Below, piece by piece: positions 36,362 through 44,755 of a stretch of 44,843 nucleotides of DNA. The notes below the pieces were generated by a model that saw nothing but the letters and a program-made list of their open reading frames with translations, searched no databases and was not told the origin of the DNA. The position numbers were made by a program, and so were the translations under genes. The stretch is from the NCBI RefSeq assembly GCF_014698825.1, contig NZ_JACJTT010000043.1:1-44843 (forward strand). The letters run 5' to 3'. Each line of letters starts with the position of its first letter. The stretch's first letter is position 1. This DNA is from Richelia sinica FACHB-800 (GTDB taxonomy: Bacteria > Cyanobacteriota > Cyanobacteriia > Cyanobacteriales > Nostocaceae).

Positions 36362-38266
36362 CTATTTAGCAGCGAAACTAGAAGCGCAGGTTAAAGTTCC
36401 ATTATCGCTATTATTATTGCTGTATAAAGCTAAAGCAGTGCGTCCATAATCTTTAAGACTGAGACGACCAAAAGCGTCTGAACTACTCGCATCAACTTTG
36501 CTATTATCACCACCAAAATGCTTTTGAGCTACCCTTTCAATCAATCGTTCACCAGTAAATAATTGTCCGGTTGTCGGGTCAATTTCACTTTGAGTTGCTT
36601 GAATTTTGTTGGCGATATCAGCCATAAATGCTTTATCTTGGTCAGCAGGTGGGAAAAACTCAAATAATTCAGCTTCCGTAGGTTGATAACCTTGTTTAAC
36701 TCGACTAAGAAACTGTTCACCTCCGGTTTTGGCAGCTATTAACTGTACAGCATATGGGTTGTAACTCATGAACTGATACCGTCCCAGTCCTCGACCACAG
36801 TTTAATCCGTTATCCGCGCAGGTATACACACCAACTGCTTTGTAATCTCCACTACCAGCACTTTCAATTTCCGCAATTGCATTTCCCAGCAGTCGCAAAT
36901 TAACGCCGTTAAATGATTGATTGATGATTGAGCGGCCTTTATTGGTAAATGTGCAAGGATTAACTTGACTGGTTACTGTATTACTTTGGCTGGGATTGCT
37001 TCTCGCTGCTCTTGTTGCACCTGTTGGTGTCGAAGTGAAATTCTCACTCTGCTCATTTGCGCTGTCCAAATTGCCTACAAACATCAAGGCATTCACCTCA
37101 TAGCTGAAAAAAGGAATCGGGCCAATAAAATAAGGTGTACAGCCCTTGCGCCAAGCACAGAAGCGAAAGTATAAAGCTGTATCAACTGTATCTGTGGTTT
37201 CGTCCGGTTCCATGACCACCACTTTAAAAGCTTTACCAAAAGGTAAACGTCCGGTGGGTTCGCGTCCGTTGTTAACTGCTTTGAGTAAACCCCAACCTCC
37301 CTCAACTTCCTGGTATTTACCGGATATCCATTGCTTACCTTCTTCATATGAGCGATCACTTGCACCAACATTCTCCAAATTATCCAGTTCTACGTAAGCA
37401 CAGTCTTTTTGAGTACAGGATACAGAAAATCCTTGCACATCTGAACCAGAAATGGTGTTTTGACGTTGATTTTCTGCTGTTCCATAAACCGCATCAATTC
37501 GCATTACTAAATTACCAATTTCAATGATAGGATTAGGCATCAATCCTAAAGGTACTTGTCCCAGTCCAGGAATGTTTTTGACAAAGCTATTCATCCAATT
37601 GGTTAAATCTTGAATTGGTACTGTTTCTAAGTTAGGAATTGAAGTCAGCGAAAACTTTGACAAGTCAATTTCTTTCAGTTGCATTTGTCCAATTTGGTAC
37701 TGTTTAATTATCTGAGATAATCTTAAATTTACTGGTTGAATTCCTTTTGTTTGCAGTAAAGCAGCAACAGGTTGAATATCTTTGACTGGTGTTTGAGCTA
37801 ATTGGGGAACAACTTTAGCTAAATGACTCAATGTTTGTTCTTCAATCAGAGGAAATTCGCTCAAAGGAACATTATTTAAATCAATAGATGTAATATCTGC
37901 TATAGCTTGTAAAGAAAATTGTTCTGCTTGCAATGCTTCACTGATATCTCCCATTTTTAAATATTCATCAGGAGTCATTCCTACAGTCCAAGTTCGACTC
38001 AAGTCATAACCTAAGATTTGATTATAGGGACTACCATTAATTGCACCAGATTGATTGATACCTGGGAGTTGACTGAGAGAAATTTGCTTCCAGTCTGGGA
38101 GTAAAAGTTTGTTGGTAGGTAATCTAGATTGAACATTGGCAACTTCTACAATTCTAGTAGGTAAACTGCCATTATTATATCTGCTATTGGCAGCTTTTGC
38201 AGTGACATTGTAGATAATAAAAGTGATGACAACTAGAACAAATATCCATTTTTTGGTAATGTTCAT
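36362..38266 (-). CDS. Secreted protein with C-terminal lytic-transglycosylase-like domain
   Basis: A 634-residue exported protein. The signal peptide is MNITKKWIFVLVVITFIIYN, ending in a TAKAA-type cleavage site. A long N-terminal part (about 30-290) is rich in leucine-spaced LSQLPGI/LSEFPLI motifs, perhaps an irregular repeat. A middle beta-rich domain has several cysteines. The C-terminal ~180 residues (IAEIESAGSGDYKAVGVYTC, then GLGRYQFMSYNP) resemble VirB1-type lysozyme folds with E in AEIES as candidate acid. Such enzymes open the cell wall for conjugation channels. The ATG at 38266 is chosen because a TTG 51 bases upstream would precede the signal peptide. It probably belongs with the lipoprotein gene downstream. 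Confidence 0.75.
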   Translation of the reverse strand: MNITKKWIFVLVVITFIIYNVTAKAANSRYNNGSLPTRIVEVANVQSRLPTNKLLLPDWKQISLSQLPGINQSGAINGSPYNQILGYDLSRTWTVGMTPDEYLKMGDISEALQAEQFSLQAIADITSIDLNNVPLSEFPLIEEQTLSHLAKVVPQLAQTPVKDIQPVAALLQTKGIQPVNLRLSQIIKQYQIGQMQLKEIDLSKFSLTSIPNLETVPIQDLTNWMNSFVKNIPGLGQVPLGLMPNPIIEIGNLVMRIDAVYGTAENQRQNTISGSDVQGFSVSCTQKDCAYVELDNLENVGASDRSYEEGKQWISGKYQEVEGGWGLLKAVNNGREPTGRLPFGKAFKVVVMEPDETTDTVDTALYFRFCAWRKGCTPYFIGPIPFFSYEVNALMFVGNLDSANEQSENFTSTPTGATRAARSNPSQSNTVTSQVNPCTFTNKGRSIINQSFNGVNLRLLGNAIAEIESAGSGDYKAVGVYTCADNGLNCGRGLGRYQFMSYNPYAVQLIAAKTGGEQFLSRVKQGYQPTEAELFEFFPPADQDKAFMADIANKIQATQSEIDPTTGQLFTGERLIERVAQKHFGGDNSKVDASSSDAFGRLSLKDYGRTALALYSNNNSDNGTLTCASSFAAK

Positions 38267-38390
38267 AATTTTAGTTTGAAACAATGACACAATGATTAAT
38301 AATTCGCGAGTAAACAATCCACTATAATCGCAATTATGTGGCTTGCTTTCGCGTTACATTAATATGAATTATTAATGACGAATTATTTTG

Positions 38391-38527
38391 AGGACTTACG
38401 CAAAAGAACGAAAAAATAAGGTTTTCGGAAGTAGGTGAATGGAATGAGAAAAACCCCTACACCCTACAACCAGTCTATGACTTACGTCACGCTGCGCTAT
38501 CACCGATCAATTCTGTGCGTAAGTCCT
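38391..38527. mobile_element. 137-bp MITE-like element
   Basis: A perfect 12-bp terminal inverted repeat, AGGACTTACGCA (38391-38402) and TGCGTAAGTCCT (38516-38527), bounds 113 bases with no coding frame. AGGACTTACGCA-type ends are familiar from small elements of cyanobacteria. No clear target duplication was seen. It lies upstream of the lytic transglycosylase gene and could affect its promoter. Confidence 0.6.
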
Positions 38528-38630
38528 AATTTTGATGGAAACTGAACTCTAATAAACAGGAATTTCGCCTTTAAAAGGCAAAAGAATTTTATTGTTATTT
38601 TTGGAGCATAAATTGGAGTAAAAGCCAGGG

Positions 38631-38936
38631 CTACAACTCTATTTCTGGTGATGTTGACTGCTGATTTTTCTTGGATTGATAACCCGAAGCTGAACCATAT
38701 CCTGGTAATTTAGGATTGGGATTAGCAGATGATTCTGTATATGCTGTATCGCCCAAATTGATTTCAAAAACATTTTCTTGATAGCCATCTTCAAATATGT
38801 CTGTTTTCCAAGGATTATTGTTATCCTCATCACCAGATTCCTCAATACTATAACCCGGTGACTGATAACCGTTGACAGACTTTACCTGATTATTTTCATC
38901 TTCAAAATTTGGATTTAATGCGTGTTTTTTATTCAT
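38631..38936 (-). CDS. Small acidic, disordered-looking protein
   Basis: A 101-residue protein starting MNKKHALNPNFEDENNQ. It contains many D, E, N, P, G and S residues and a repeated GYQSPGYS/GYGSASGYQS motif. It has no membrane helix and no family I recognise. The ATG at 38936 is preceded by CAGGTAA at a suitable distance. An upstream TTG/ATG extension would run through a simple CAATT-type repeat and is rejected. It is the first gene of the leftward transfer-like group. Confidence 0.5.
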   Translation of the reverse strand: MNKKHALNPNFEDENNQVKSVNGYQSPGYSIEESGDEDNNNPWKTDIFEDGYQENVFEINLGDTAYTESSANPNPKLPGYGSASGYQSKKNQQSTSPEIEL

Positions 38937-38965
38937 TGCTATTACCTGAACAACAATATCATTCA

Positions 38966-39000
38966 ATAATGGACAATTAACAATGGATAATTGACAATTA
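38966..39000. repeat. CAATT-type simple repeat
   Basis: It reads AATGGACAATTAACAATGG and then ATAATTGACAATTA. Similar tracts lie at 39284-39310, 40164-40194, 40267-40300 and 41259-41277, always outside genes. They look like a dispersed low-complexity repeat family with alternating CAATT/AATTG units. Confidence 0.5.
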
Positions 39001-39027
39001 CCATTCAATACTGCTCAGTTTACGAAA

Positions 39028-39133
39028 TACAGCAGATTCCTTTGTTATGAGGTACAGTCTAATATTCTTGGTTTTTGATTTCTACTTTATGTCTGAAAAT
39101 AAAATGTACCTCCTTACATCGGGAAGTGCTGTA
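39028..39133. mobile_element. 106-bp MITE-like element
   Basis: TACAGCA (39028-39034) and TGCTGTA (39127-39133), and inside them GAGGTACA (39049-39056) and TGTACCTC (39105-39112), form an imperfect ~29-bp terminal inverted repeat. There is no coding frame. It lies between the divergent unknown genes at 38936 and 39412. Confidence 0.45.
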
Positions 39134-39411
39134 AATAAGGCTGAAATCCTTGAAATATTGTTATTTGTGATGACCAAAAATGCTTAACCGAGTAGTGTTA
39201 AATTACCTCTTCCTCATTGGGGAGAGGATTGAAAAATAGGGATTTTTCAAAAAATAGGTTGAAAAGCTTGAATGAAAAAAATATTAATTGTCAATTCTCA
39301 ATTAATTAATACCAGCATAAAAAATTAATTGAGTAACAGCAATAACCGACTGGCTAATTATTTATTAGCCGATTGGCTATTTTTGGTGATGCGCTCATAT
39401 CGAAAAGACAA
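39134..39411. other. Upstream region of the 39412 gene
   Basis: A gene-free stretch with one CAATT-type tract (39284-39310) and a hairpin, GGCTAAT (39352-39358) with ATTAGCC (39364-39370), about 40 bases before the preferred ATG. The hairpin may be an operator or a 5'-UTR structure. Confidence 0.4.
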
Positions 39412-40107
39412 ATGGAACAACTAAACTTGATTCCTGAAGAAGTAGTAACAGAATTAAAGAATCATAAAAATGCTAAATTGCCAGATAATACATTGAAGAT
39501 GCTGCAAATTCTGGCTAGGTTAGATACTCCTAAAGAATTGTTAGCAACTTTATTAGAAATAGCCGAATTTTCTATACACCATATTCGCTATTTAGCCGGT
39601 CCATTGGTTATTTATGGCAATGCTTGGAGTGATACTATTCCTCAATGGTTGAAGTTTGCTTGTATTCAAGATAGGTTAGAACTGATTTGTAATGAATACC
39701 AAAAAAATCAAGTTGGTGAGTATGCCACAGCTACAGAAGTTCTCACCTATATGATGCCAGCAACTTACGATGCACCTTTACATCGAGATTACGCCAACCT
39801 TTATCTTTGGGTAGGTAATGAAGTTTTGACTAAATACGATAAATTACCCAAAGATTGCCAGAGTTTTTATGAATTTATTGATGGAAATACAAGGAATAGT
39901 GGCAGTAAATCCATTATTCATTTTCATCAGGTAAAAAATGATTTTCACGATATTAGCCAATCAATTCGCCGCAGCATAGTTAAACACGCAGCACAGCAAG
40001 GATGGGGTAAACGTCGTGTTAATGCTAAGTCTAAATTAGACGAACTTGAAAATACTCATCCTGTTGAAATTTCAGCCAGTTCATCTGTACAAATGAATTT
40101 GTTTTAA
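39412..40107 (+). CDS. Unknown plasmid protein ending in a clamp-binding-like motif
   Basis: A 231-residue protein of mixed helical character, with LPDNTLKMLQILARLDTPKELLATLLEIAEFSIHHIRYLAG near the N-terminus and a basic region AAQQGWGKRRVNAKSK near the end. I do not recognise a family. The last residues are SVQMNLF, and QMNLF fits the sliding-clamp-binding pentapeptide pattern (QLxLF) found at the ends of replication and repair proteins. With dnaX, holA and a DNA polymerase in the same window, a replication role is plausible but unproven. The start is uncertain: ATG at 39412 or a TTG at 39373. Confidence 0.6.
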   Translation: MEQLNLIPEEVVTELKNHKNAKLPDNTLKMLQILARLDTPKELLATLLEIAEFSIHHIRYLAGPLVIYGNAWSDTIPQWLKFACIQDRLELICNEYQKNQVGEYATATEVLTYMMPATYDAPLHRDYANLYLWVGNEVLTKYDKLPKDCQSFYEFIDGNTRNSGSKSIIHFHQVKNDFHDISQSIRRSIVKHAAQQGWGKRRVNAKSKLDELENTHPVEISASSSVQMNLF

Positions 40108-40391
40108 AGTTATCACAAAATCCTCAGTTGAAAATCATAAGTTTCAAACTGGGGATACAAATATTATCAATTGATCATTCATAATTGACAATTTTTATTC
40201 AAGGGGTTTAACTTCTCCTTTATTGGAAAAATCATATTTCCCATCTTCTTACGAATAAGGGAGAAGCAATTGTCAATTATTAATTGGATTGTCCATTGTT
40301 GAACATCTTCATCAATCTTGTGAATTTGAAGAAAGTGAAAATGAAGCTATTGCTTCGTTGTTTTTGATAATCGAATCTCAATTGAATCACC

Positions 40392-41204
40392 ATGAATATT
40401 CAACAGACTCAAGAAGTTTTAAATTATCTAATCCTGATAATTACAGCCTCTTTTACTACCGTAATGCTTGTTGACTTTGGATTAGGATTAGTGCATTTAT
40501 TGCATGATGTATCTGCTCAAATTGAAGTTGGTAATACCAATAATACATCTGAAAAGTCAAACATTGAATTTTGTGACACAATCAATAGCAATCTTCATCT
40601 TGAAAAAGAAAATTGTCATCCATCTGCTAATTATAATTCTGTTGTTCATAGTTCTGCCAATATTGCACATAACAATGGTAATCAATCATGTGTATCAGAT
40701 GATGATTTTACCAAAATTGAAGAACAGGCTCAATCTGCTATTTCTAATAACCTTGAATATGACAATTGTAATCAACCAAGTGTCTCAGATGATGATTTAA
40801 TCAAAGTTGAAGCAGTGAATCAATCTAATAATTCTAACACCTCAGAAAATGACAATAGTAATCAATCAAATGACAGAACTTCTTTACAACGAGAACTCGA
40901 AATCAACAATTCAATTACTGTTGACATAGACAAAATTGATTTACGCACAGCCAGAAAAATTGCCAGTGCCATTAAAAAATCTACAAACCCTAAATCCGAC
41001 TTAATTATCAAACAGAAAGTCAATGGTAAAAACGTTCCTTTAGCTTGGTTGCAAGCACAAATCACAAATCGTTTAGAAATTGCCCCAGAAGTTGTTCAAC
41101 CAATTATTCAAGAATTAGCCCCTAATGCAATTCATGATTCTGACCAAAATATCCAACCTCATCATATTTTACAAAAAGGTAAGCCTCAGCGTCAAGTTGG
41201 TTAG
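40392..41204 (+). CDS. Membrane-anchored protein with acidic internal repeats
   Basis: A 270-residue protein. It begins with one membrane helix (LNYLILIITASFTTVMLVDF), followed by a low-complexity N/S/D/E-rich middle with an imperfect repeat (NGNQSCVSDDDFTKIEE and NCNQPSVSDDDLIKVEA). The C-terminal domain is better ordered: IDLRTARKIASAIKKSTNPKS then APEVVQPIIQELAP. No family is recognised. The N-terminus is probably in the membrane with the rest cytoplasmic. It lies in the same direction as the 39412 gene, 284 bases downstream, past two simple repeats. Confidence 0.55.
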   Translation: MNIQQTQEVLNYLILIITASFTTVMLVDFGLGLVHLLHDVSAQIEVGNTNNTSEKSNIEFCDTINSNLHLEKENCHPSANYNSVVHSSANIAHNNGNQSCVSDDDFTKIEEQAQSAISNNLEYDNCNQPSVSDDDLIKVEAVNQSNNSNTSENDNSNQSNDRTSLQRELEINNSITVDIDKIDLRTARKIASAIKKSTNPKSDLIIKQKVNGKNVPLAWLQAQITNRLEIAPEVVQPIIQELAPNAIHDSDQNIQPHHILQKGKPQRQVG

Positions 41205-41277
41205 CGGATTTTTTGGCTTTTTCCCCCTTGAAATGGGCGGTTTTAAACCTTGAATAAAACAATTATCAATTGATAAT

Positions 41278-41305
41278 AGAGGGATTTTATAAATCTCTTT
41301 TTTTT
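41278..41305 (+). terminator. Rho-independent terminator after the membrane protein gene
   Basis: AGAGGGATTT-TAT-AAATCTCT followed by a run of T residues. The stem is 8 bp with two unpaired bases. It lies about 75 bases after the stop codon. Confidence 0.6.
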
Positions 41306-41473
41306 ATCAAATAAATGTCAACTAAGTAAATCGGATCAAAAAAATAAACCAAGTACAAAGATTAAAAGGGAGCATCCCAATTTTGCAAAGAGATAGGGAG
41401 AAGGTAGAAATATTCGCGATAAATCATCGCGAATAAAGGAGGGGACTGTACATCAACACAAGAATTAGCGACA

Positions 41474-42215
41474 ATGAAAAGTGTTTTATCCCTAGTAGAA
41501 AGACCAATGACCCCAGAAGAGAAAAAAGAATTAGATGCACATGTAAAAGCCATCGCCAAAATCCTGTATAAAAACACGCCACCAGAAAAAATCGAAACCT
41601 TTGAAGGAATCGAAACAGCCGTTCGTGACCAAGTATTAGAACACGTCAGCCCGAAAATCGCCTTTTTTTTGTCGGAGAAAAAACGGGAACAACAAGAGGA
41701 CGCAGCCGAACCATAAGAAGTTGTCTAGGGAAAATAATCATCACCAAACAACAAGCAGCAAGGATGGGAATCGAGCCATATAGGAGGTTTAGCCCATTAC
41801 TAGAAAAGTGCTGTTTATTACTAGCAGCAAACGTTTCATTCCAAGATGCAGAAAAAGACCTGAAAGTGATGACTGGAATAGAAGTAGGTCATAGCACCTA
41901 TCATCGCCAGGTGCAGAGATTGGATACATCACCACCGAATGTCAAACAGAAATTAACAGAAGTCTGTATAGATGGAGGAAAAGTCAGAATACGCTCACAA
42001 GAGAAAGGAAAACCTGCGTACTGGAAAGAGTATAAAACAGGTAGATTGCGGAACAATTAAGCTCCATTGGTTCTGGAGCAGTGGAGTCAGCAGTCAAACA
42101 AGTAGATAAGCGACTGAAAATTGTCGGAGCGCAGTGGAAGTACGAAAACATACCATCAATCTTGTCTCTGCGTTGTTCCTACCTCAATGGTTTCCTAGCA
42201 CCCGCCTGGGGATAG
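41474..42215 (+). pseudogene. ISKra4-family transposase, frameshifted and internally deleted
   Basis: Three pieces follow the order of an ISKra4 transposase. Piece 1 (41474-41716, 80 residues) has MTPEEKKELDAHVKAIAKIL, the family N-terminus. Piece 2 (to 42060) continues in the -1 frame with RTIRSCLGKI, then YRRFSPLLEKCCLLLAANV and IDGGKVRIR. The change of frame fits a slip on the A6 run at 41678-41683, which may be programmed. Piece 3 (42051-42215) encodes GSGAVESAVKQVDKRLKI and LRCSYLNGFLAP, the family C-terminus. Between pieces 2 and 3 the catalytic middle is missing, with the junction near 42050, and the rest is out of frame. No active enzyme can be made. Confidence 0.8.
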
Positions 42216-42289
42216 GTGCTTAATCGCACAATCTCTGTTTACCCTGTCCTTCGCGAGTTATAATCGCGAATAGTGTGGGGTGTCTGTGT

Positions 42290-42700
42290 ATGCCAAGACC
42301 AAAAATCAACGATACTGAACAAGATAAAATTGCTCGATTTGAGAGGATAAGCAAAGCAATTACAGCTTTAGAAAAACAACAATCACAGATATTAAAACAA
42401 GGGGTGCTTGCTCCACAAGGAGCTTGGGTAGCTCGTTACCAAGTTCGTCAAAACCTGAAGAAATATTGGTACTACAAATTACAGGCTTCTACTCCTTGCT
42501 TCCCTCAAACAACATCTTCAAAACTGAGTAAATATAAACATTTAGGTAAAGCTGGTACTACTGAACACATTGACGCTGTGATGTCGGTTTTTCGACGCTC
42601 TGTTTGGGAAGAATTACAGAGAATCATTGATACTCTGGATGAGTGTCTTCTCGATATTCGTTCTGGGTTGGAACAGGAGGAGGAAGAGCAGCAAGATTAA
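42290..42700 (+). CDS. Passenger protein carried in the insertion sequence
   Basis: A 136-residue basic protein with an acidic end (EQEEEEQQD). It starts MPRPKINDTEQDKIARFERI, a coiled-coil-like helix, then has APQGAWVARYQVRQNLKKYW and a C-terminal helical region. I do not know its function. It reads as intact although the neighbouring transposase is broken, which suggests selection or recent insertion. TCGCGA hairpins flank it at 42250-42270 and 42712-42734. The ATG at 42290 is chosen over a GTG five codons upstream. No ribosome binding site is clear. Confidence 0.6.
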   Translation: MPRPKINDTEQDKIARFERISKAITALEKQQSQILKQGVLAPQGAWVARYQVRQNLKKYWYYKLQASTPCFPQTTSSKLSKYKHLGKAGTTEHIDAVMSVFRRSVWEELQRIIDTLDECLLDIRSGLEQEEEEQQD

Positions 42701-42879
42701 TTCCCCCTTTTATTCGCGATTGATTCTCGCGAATTCTTTTTCTCTCTCTGTTTTTACAAAATTGGGATGCTCCCGATTAAAATTCCTGAAAGTGTCTTTC
42801 ATGTCGCCTTGTCATAACAACACTTTTCACCACCTACCTACTTAATATTCATATCTAAAAAACCAAATCAATAAACTTT

Positions 42880-44688
42880 ATGAATTATTCCCCGAAATAC
42901 CCTGAATACCCAGAATACACTGTAGTCAAAGATATTCCAACTCTCAAAAGTGTTATCAAACCTTTGTTTAAAGCAAAATTTATAGCTTTAGATTGTGAGA
43001 CTACAGGACTAGATCCTTTAACTGACATAATTAGATTAATTCAAATAGCTGTACCTAATTATCCAGTTGTTATCATTGATTTACCAGCTATTTATAAATG
43101 CAATAATGTAGAACACAATACCGGAGATGAACGCACTACAATTAGTCGGTTACTACTTAACAAACTCTTCTGTAATTCTGCTTTGAAAATAGCTCATAAT
43201 GCCAAGTTTGAATGGCAATTTCTCACTCAAGCTGGACTGCACATTGCTGAAGGTTTCTTTGATACTCAACTAGCTTACCAAGTTTTAAATGCTGGCATTA
43301 AAACCAGTGCATCTTTAGAAAATGTCACTCGTCAGCTTTTGCGTATACAAATAGATAAAACTTTACAAACTAGCAATTGGCATCAAAATTTGACTCCAGA
43401 ACAATTACAATATGCTGCTCTAGATGCTGCTATTTTACTTGACCTTTACCCGATTTTAGTCAAGAAATTAAAACAGGCTAATTTGTTGAAAGTTGCCCAA
43501 CTTGAATTTCATTGTATGCCTGTTGTTGCTCAAATGGAACTCAATGGAATGTTGTTTGATTTGTCTCGATGGCATAAGTTGGGTGCTTCTTTAGAAGCTG
43601 ATAAAATCAATGCGCTTCAACAACTTAAACAATTGCGTTTGGTGGGCAAATCTCAATTATCGCTGTTACCAGAATTGACTGATACTGTTAATCCTAATTC
43701 TTCCCAACAAGTTTTAGCTGCTTTCCAGGCTATGGGTATTCCTGTGCAATCGACTAATCAAAAAGATTTAGTGCCTTTGGTTAATCAATATCCTATTATT
43801 AAGGCTCTTTTGGACTATCGTCACCTTGCTAAAATCACTGCCACTTTTACTGATAGTTTACCTAAACATATTCACCCTAAAACTGGGAGAATTCACCCTA
43901 ATTACTATCAATTAGGAGCAAGGTCTGGGAGATTTTCTTGTCGTCAACCACCTTTACAAACTATTCCCCGTGATGCTGCTGCTAGAAGTTGTTTTATTGC
44001 TGCACCTAGCTATCAAATACTGAAAGCTGATTATTCGCAAATTGAGTTAAGAATTGTGGCGCGTTTGAGTGGTGATGCTAAGATGTGGCAAGCATACCAT
44101 CAAGGTGCTGATTTACACAAATTGACTGCTGCTTTGGTAACTGGTAAGCTGATCACGGAGGTCGGTGAGGAAGACCGCAGACTGGCTAAAGCGATTAATT
44201 TTGGGCTGATTTATGGTATGGGTGCTGCTAAACTTCGCATCTATGCTGAGACTAAGTATGGTGTGACTATGACACTGGAGGAGGCGAAGGCTTTTAGAAG
44301 CAGGTTTTTCGATGCTTATTCTGGTGTAACTAAGTGGCATGAAACGATTAAGAAAGCATATTTGCGGGGTGTGAAAGAAAGTCGGACTTTGGCAGGAAGA
44401 AGACGGAGGTGGGCTGATAAACCCAGGTTGGCTGAAATGCTCAATCATCCTGTGCAGGGGTTAAATGCTGATATTAATAAGTTGGCGATGGTGAAGCTTG
44501 TTAAGCCGTTAGCTAAAACTAATGCCAGGTTGATTTGTGTTGTTCATGATGAAATTGTGCTGGAATGTCCAGAAAATGAGATTGAACAGGTTAGCAGTAT
44601 TTTACACAGATGTATGGTTGCTGCGGCTGAAAAGTTTCTGAATCCTGTGCCTGTTGTAGTGGATGTTAGTGTGGGTGATAGCTGGTAA
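42880..44688 (+). CDS. Family A DNA polymerase with 3'-5' exonuclease domain
   Basis: A 602-residue PolA-like enzyme without the 5'-3' exonuclease domain, as in plasmid or phage versions. The proofreading domain has ExoI LDCETTG (D38, E40), ExoII AHNAKFEW (105-112) and ExoIII YAALD (178-182). The polymerase domain has motif A ADYSQIELR (383-391), motif B RRLAKAINFGLIYG (R433, K437, F441, Y445) and motif C VHDE (555-558). All catalytic residues are present, so it should be active. The O-helix tyrosine predicts normal dideoxy-type substrate behaviour. It begins 98 bases after the insertion sequence, which may have displaced its native promoter. It probably replicates or repairs this replicon. 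Confidence 0.92.
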   Translation: MNYSPKYPEYPEYTVVKDIPTLKSVIKPLFKAKFIALDCETTGLDPLTDIIRLIQIAVPNYPVVIIDLPAIYKCNNVEHNTGDERTTISRLLLNKLFCNSALKIAHNAKFEWQFLTQAGLHIAEGFFDTQLAYQVLNAGIKTSASLENVTRQLLRIQIDKTLQTSNWHQNLTPEQLQYAALDAAILLDLYPILVKKLKQANLLKVAQLEFHCMPVVAQMELNGMLFDLSRWHKLGASLEADKINALQQLKQLRLVGKSQLSLLPELTDTVNPNSSQQVLAAFQAMGIPVQSTNQKDLVPLVNQYPIIKALLDYRHLAKITATFTDSLPKHIHPKTGRIHPNYYQLGARSGRFSCRQPPLQTIPRDAAARSCFIAAPSYQILKADYSQIELRIVARLSGDAKMWQAYHQGADLHKLTAALVTGKLITEVGEEDRRLAKAINFGLIYGMGAAKLRIYAETKYGVTMTLEEAKAFRSRFFDAYSGVTKWHETIKKAYLRGVKESRTLAGRRRRWADKPRLAEMLNHPVQGLNADINKLAMVKLVKPLAKTNARLICVVHDEIVLECPENEIEQVSSILHRCMVAAAEKFLNPVPVVVDVSVGDSW

Positions 44689-44755
44689 TAGACATCTCCG
44701 AAAAAGAATGAAATTATGATATAACCAGATAAAATAGCGTATCTACCCTGGTATT

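Larger units (their letters stand above)
41360..42782 (+). mobile_element. ISKra4-type insertion sequence, internally deleted, with target duplication
   Basis: The element proper spans 41368-42774 (1407 bp). Its ends are a perfect 18-bp inverted repeat: GGGAGCATCCCAATTTTG on the left and CAAAATTGGGATGCTCCC on the right. Outside them lies an exact 8-bp duplication, GATTAAAA (41360-41367 and 42775-42782), so the insertion is intact at both ends. Inside are a broken ISKra4-like transposase and a passenger gene, plus three TCGCGA-containing hairpins at 41412-41434, 42250-42270 and 42712-42734. Since the central part of the transposase is gone, the copy could move only with help from a complete relative. 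Confidence 0.85.

Noticed and set aside
36965-37397. Rightward frames inside the lytic transglycosylase gene
   Set aside because: They are antisense to a gene with a clear signal peptide and domain structure.
40289-40474. 61-codon frame overlapping the start of the membrane protein gene
   Set aside because: It starts with TTG inside a simple repeat and overlaps the better-supported gene by more than 80 bases.
40504-40800. 98-codon Ile/Leu-rich frame within the membrane protein gene
   Set aside because: An out-of-frame shadow of the Asn/Asp-rich repeat region.
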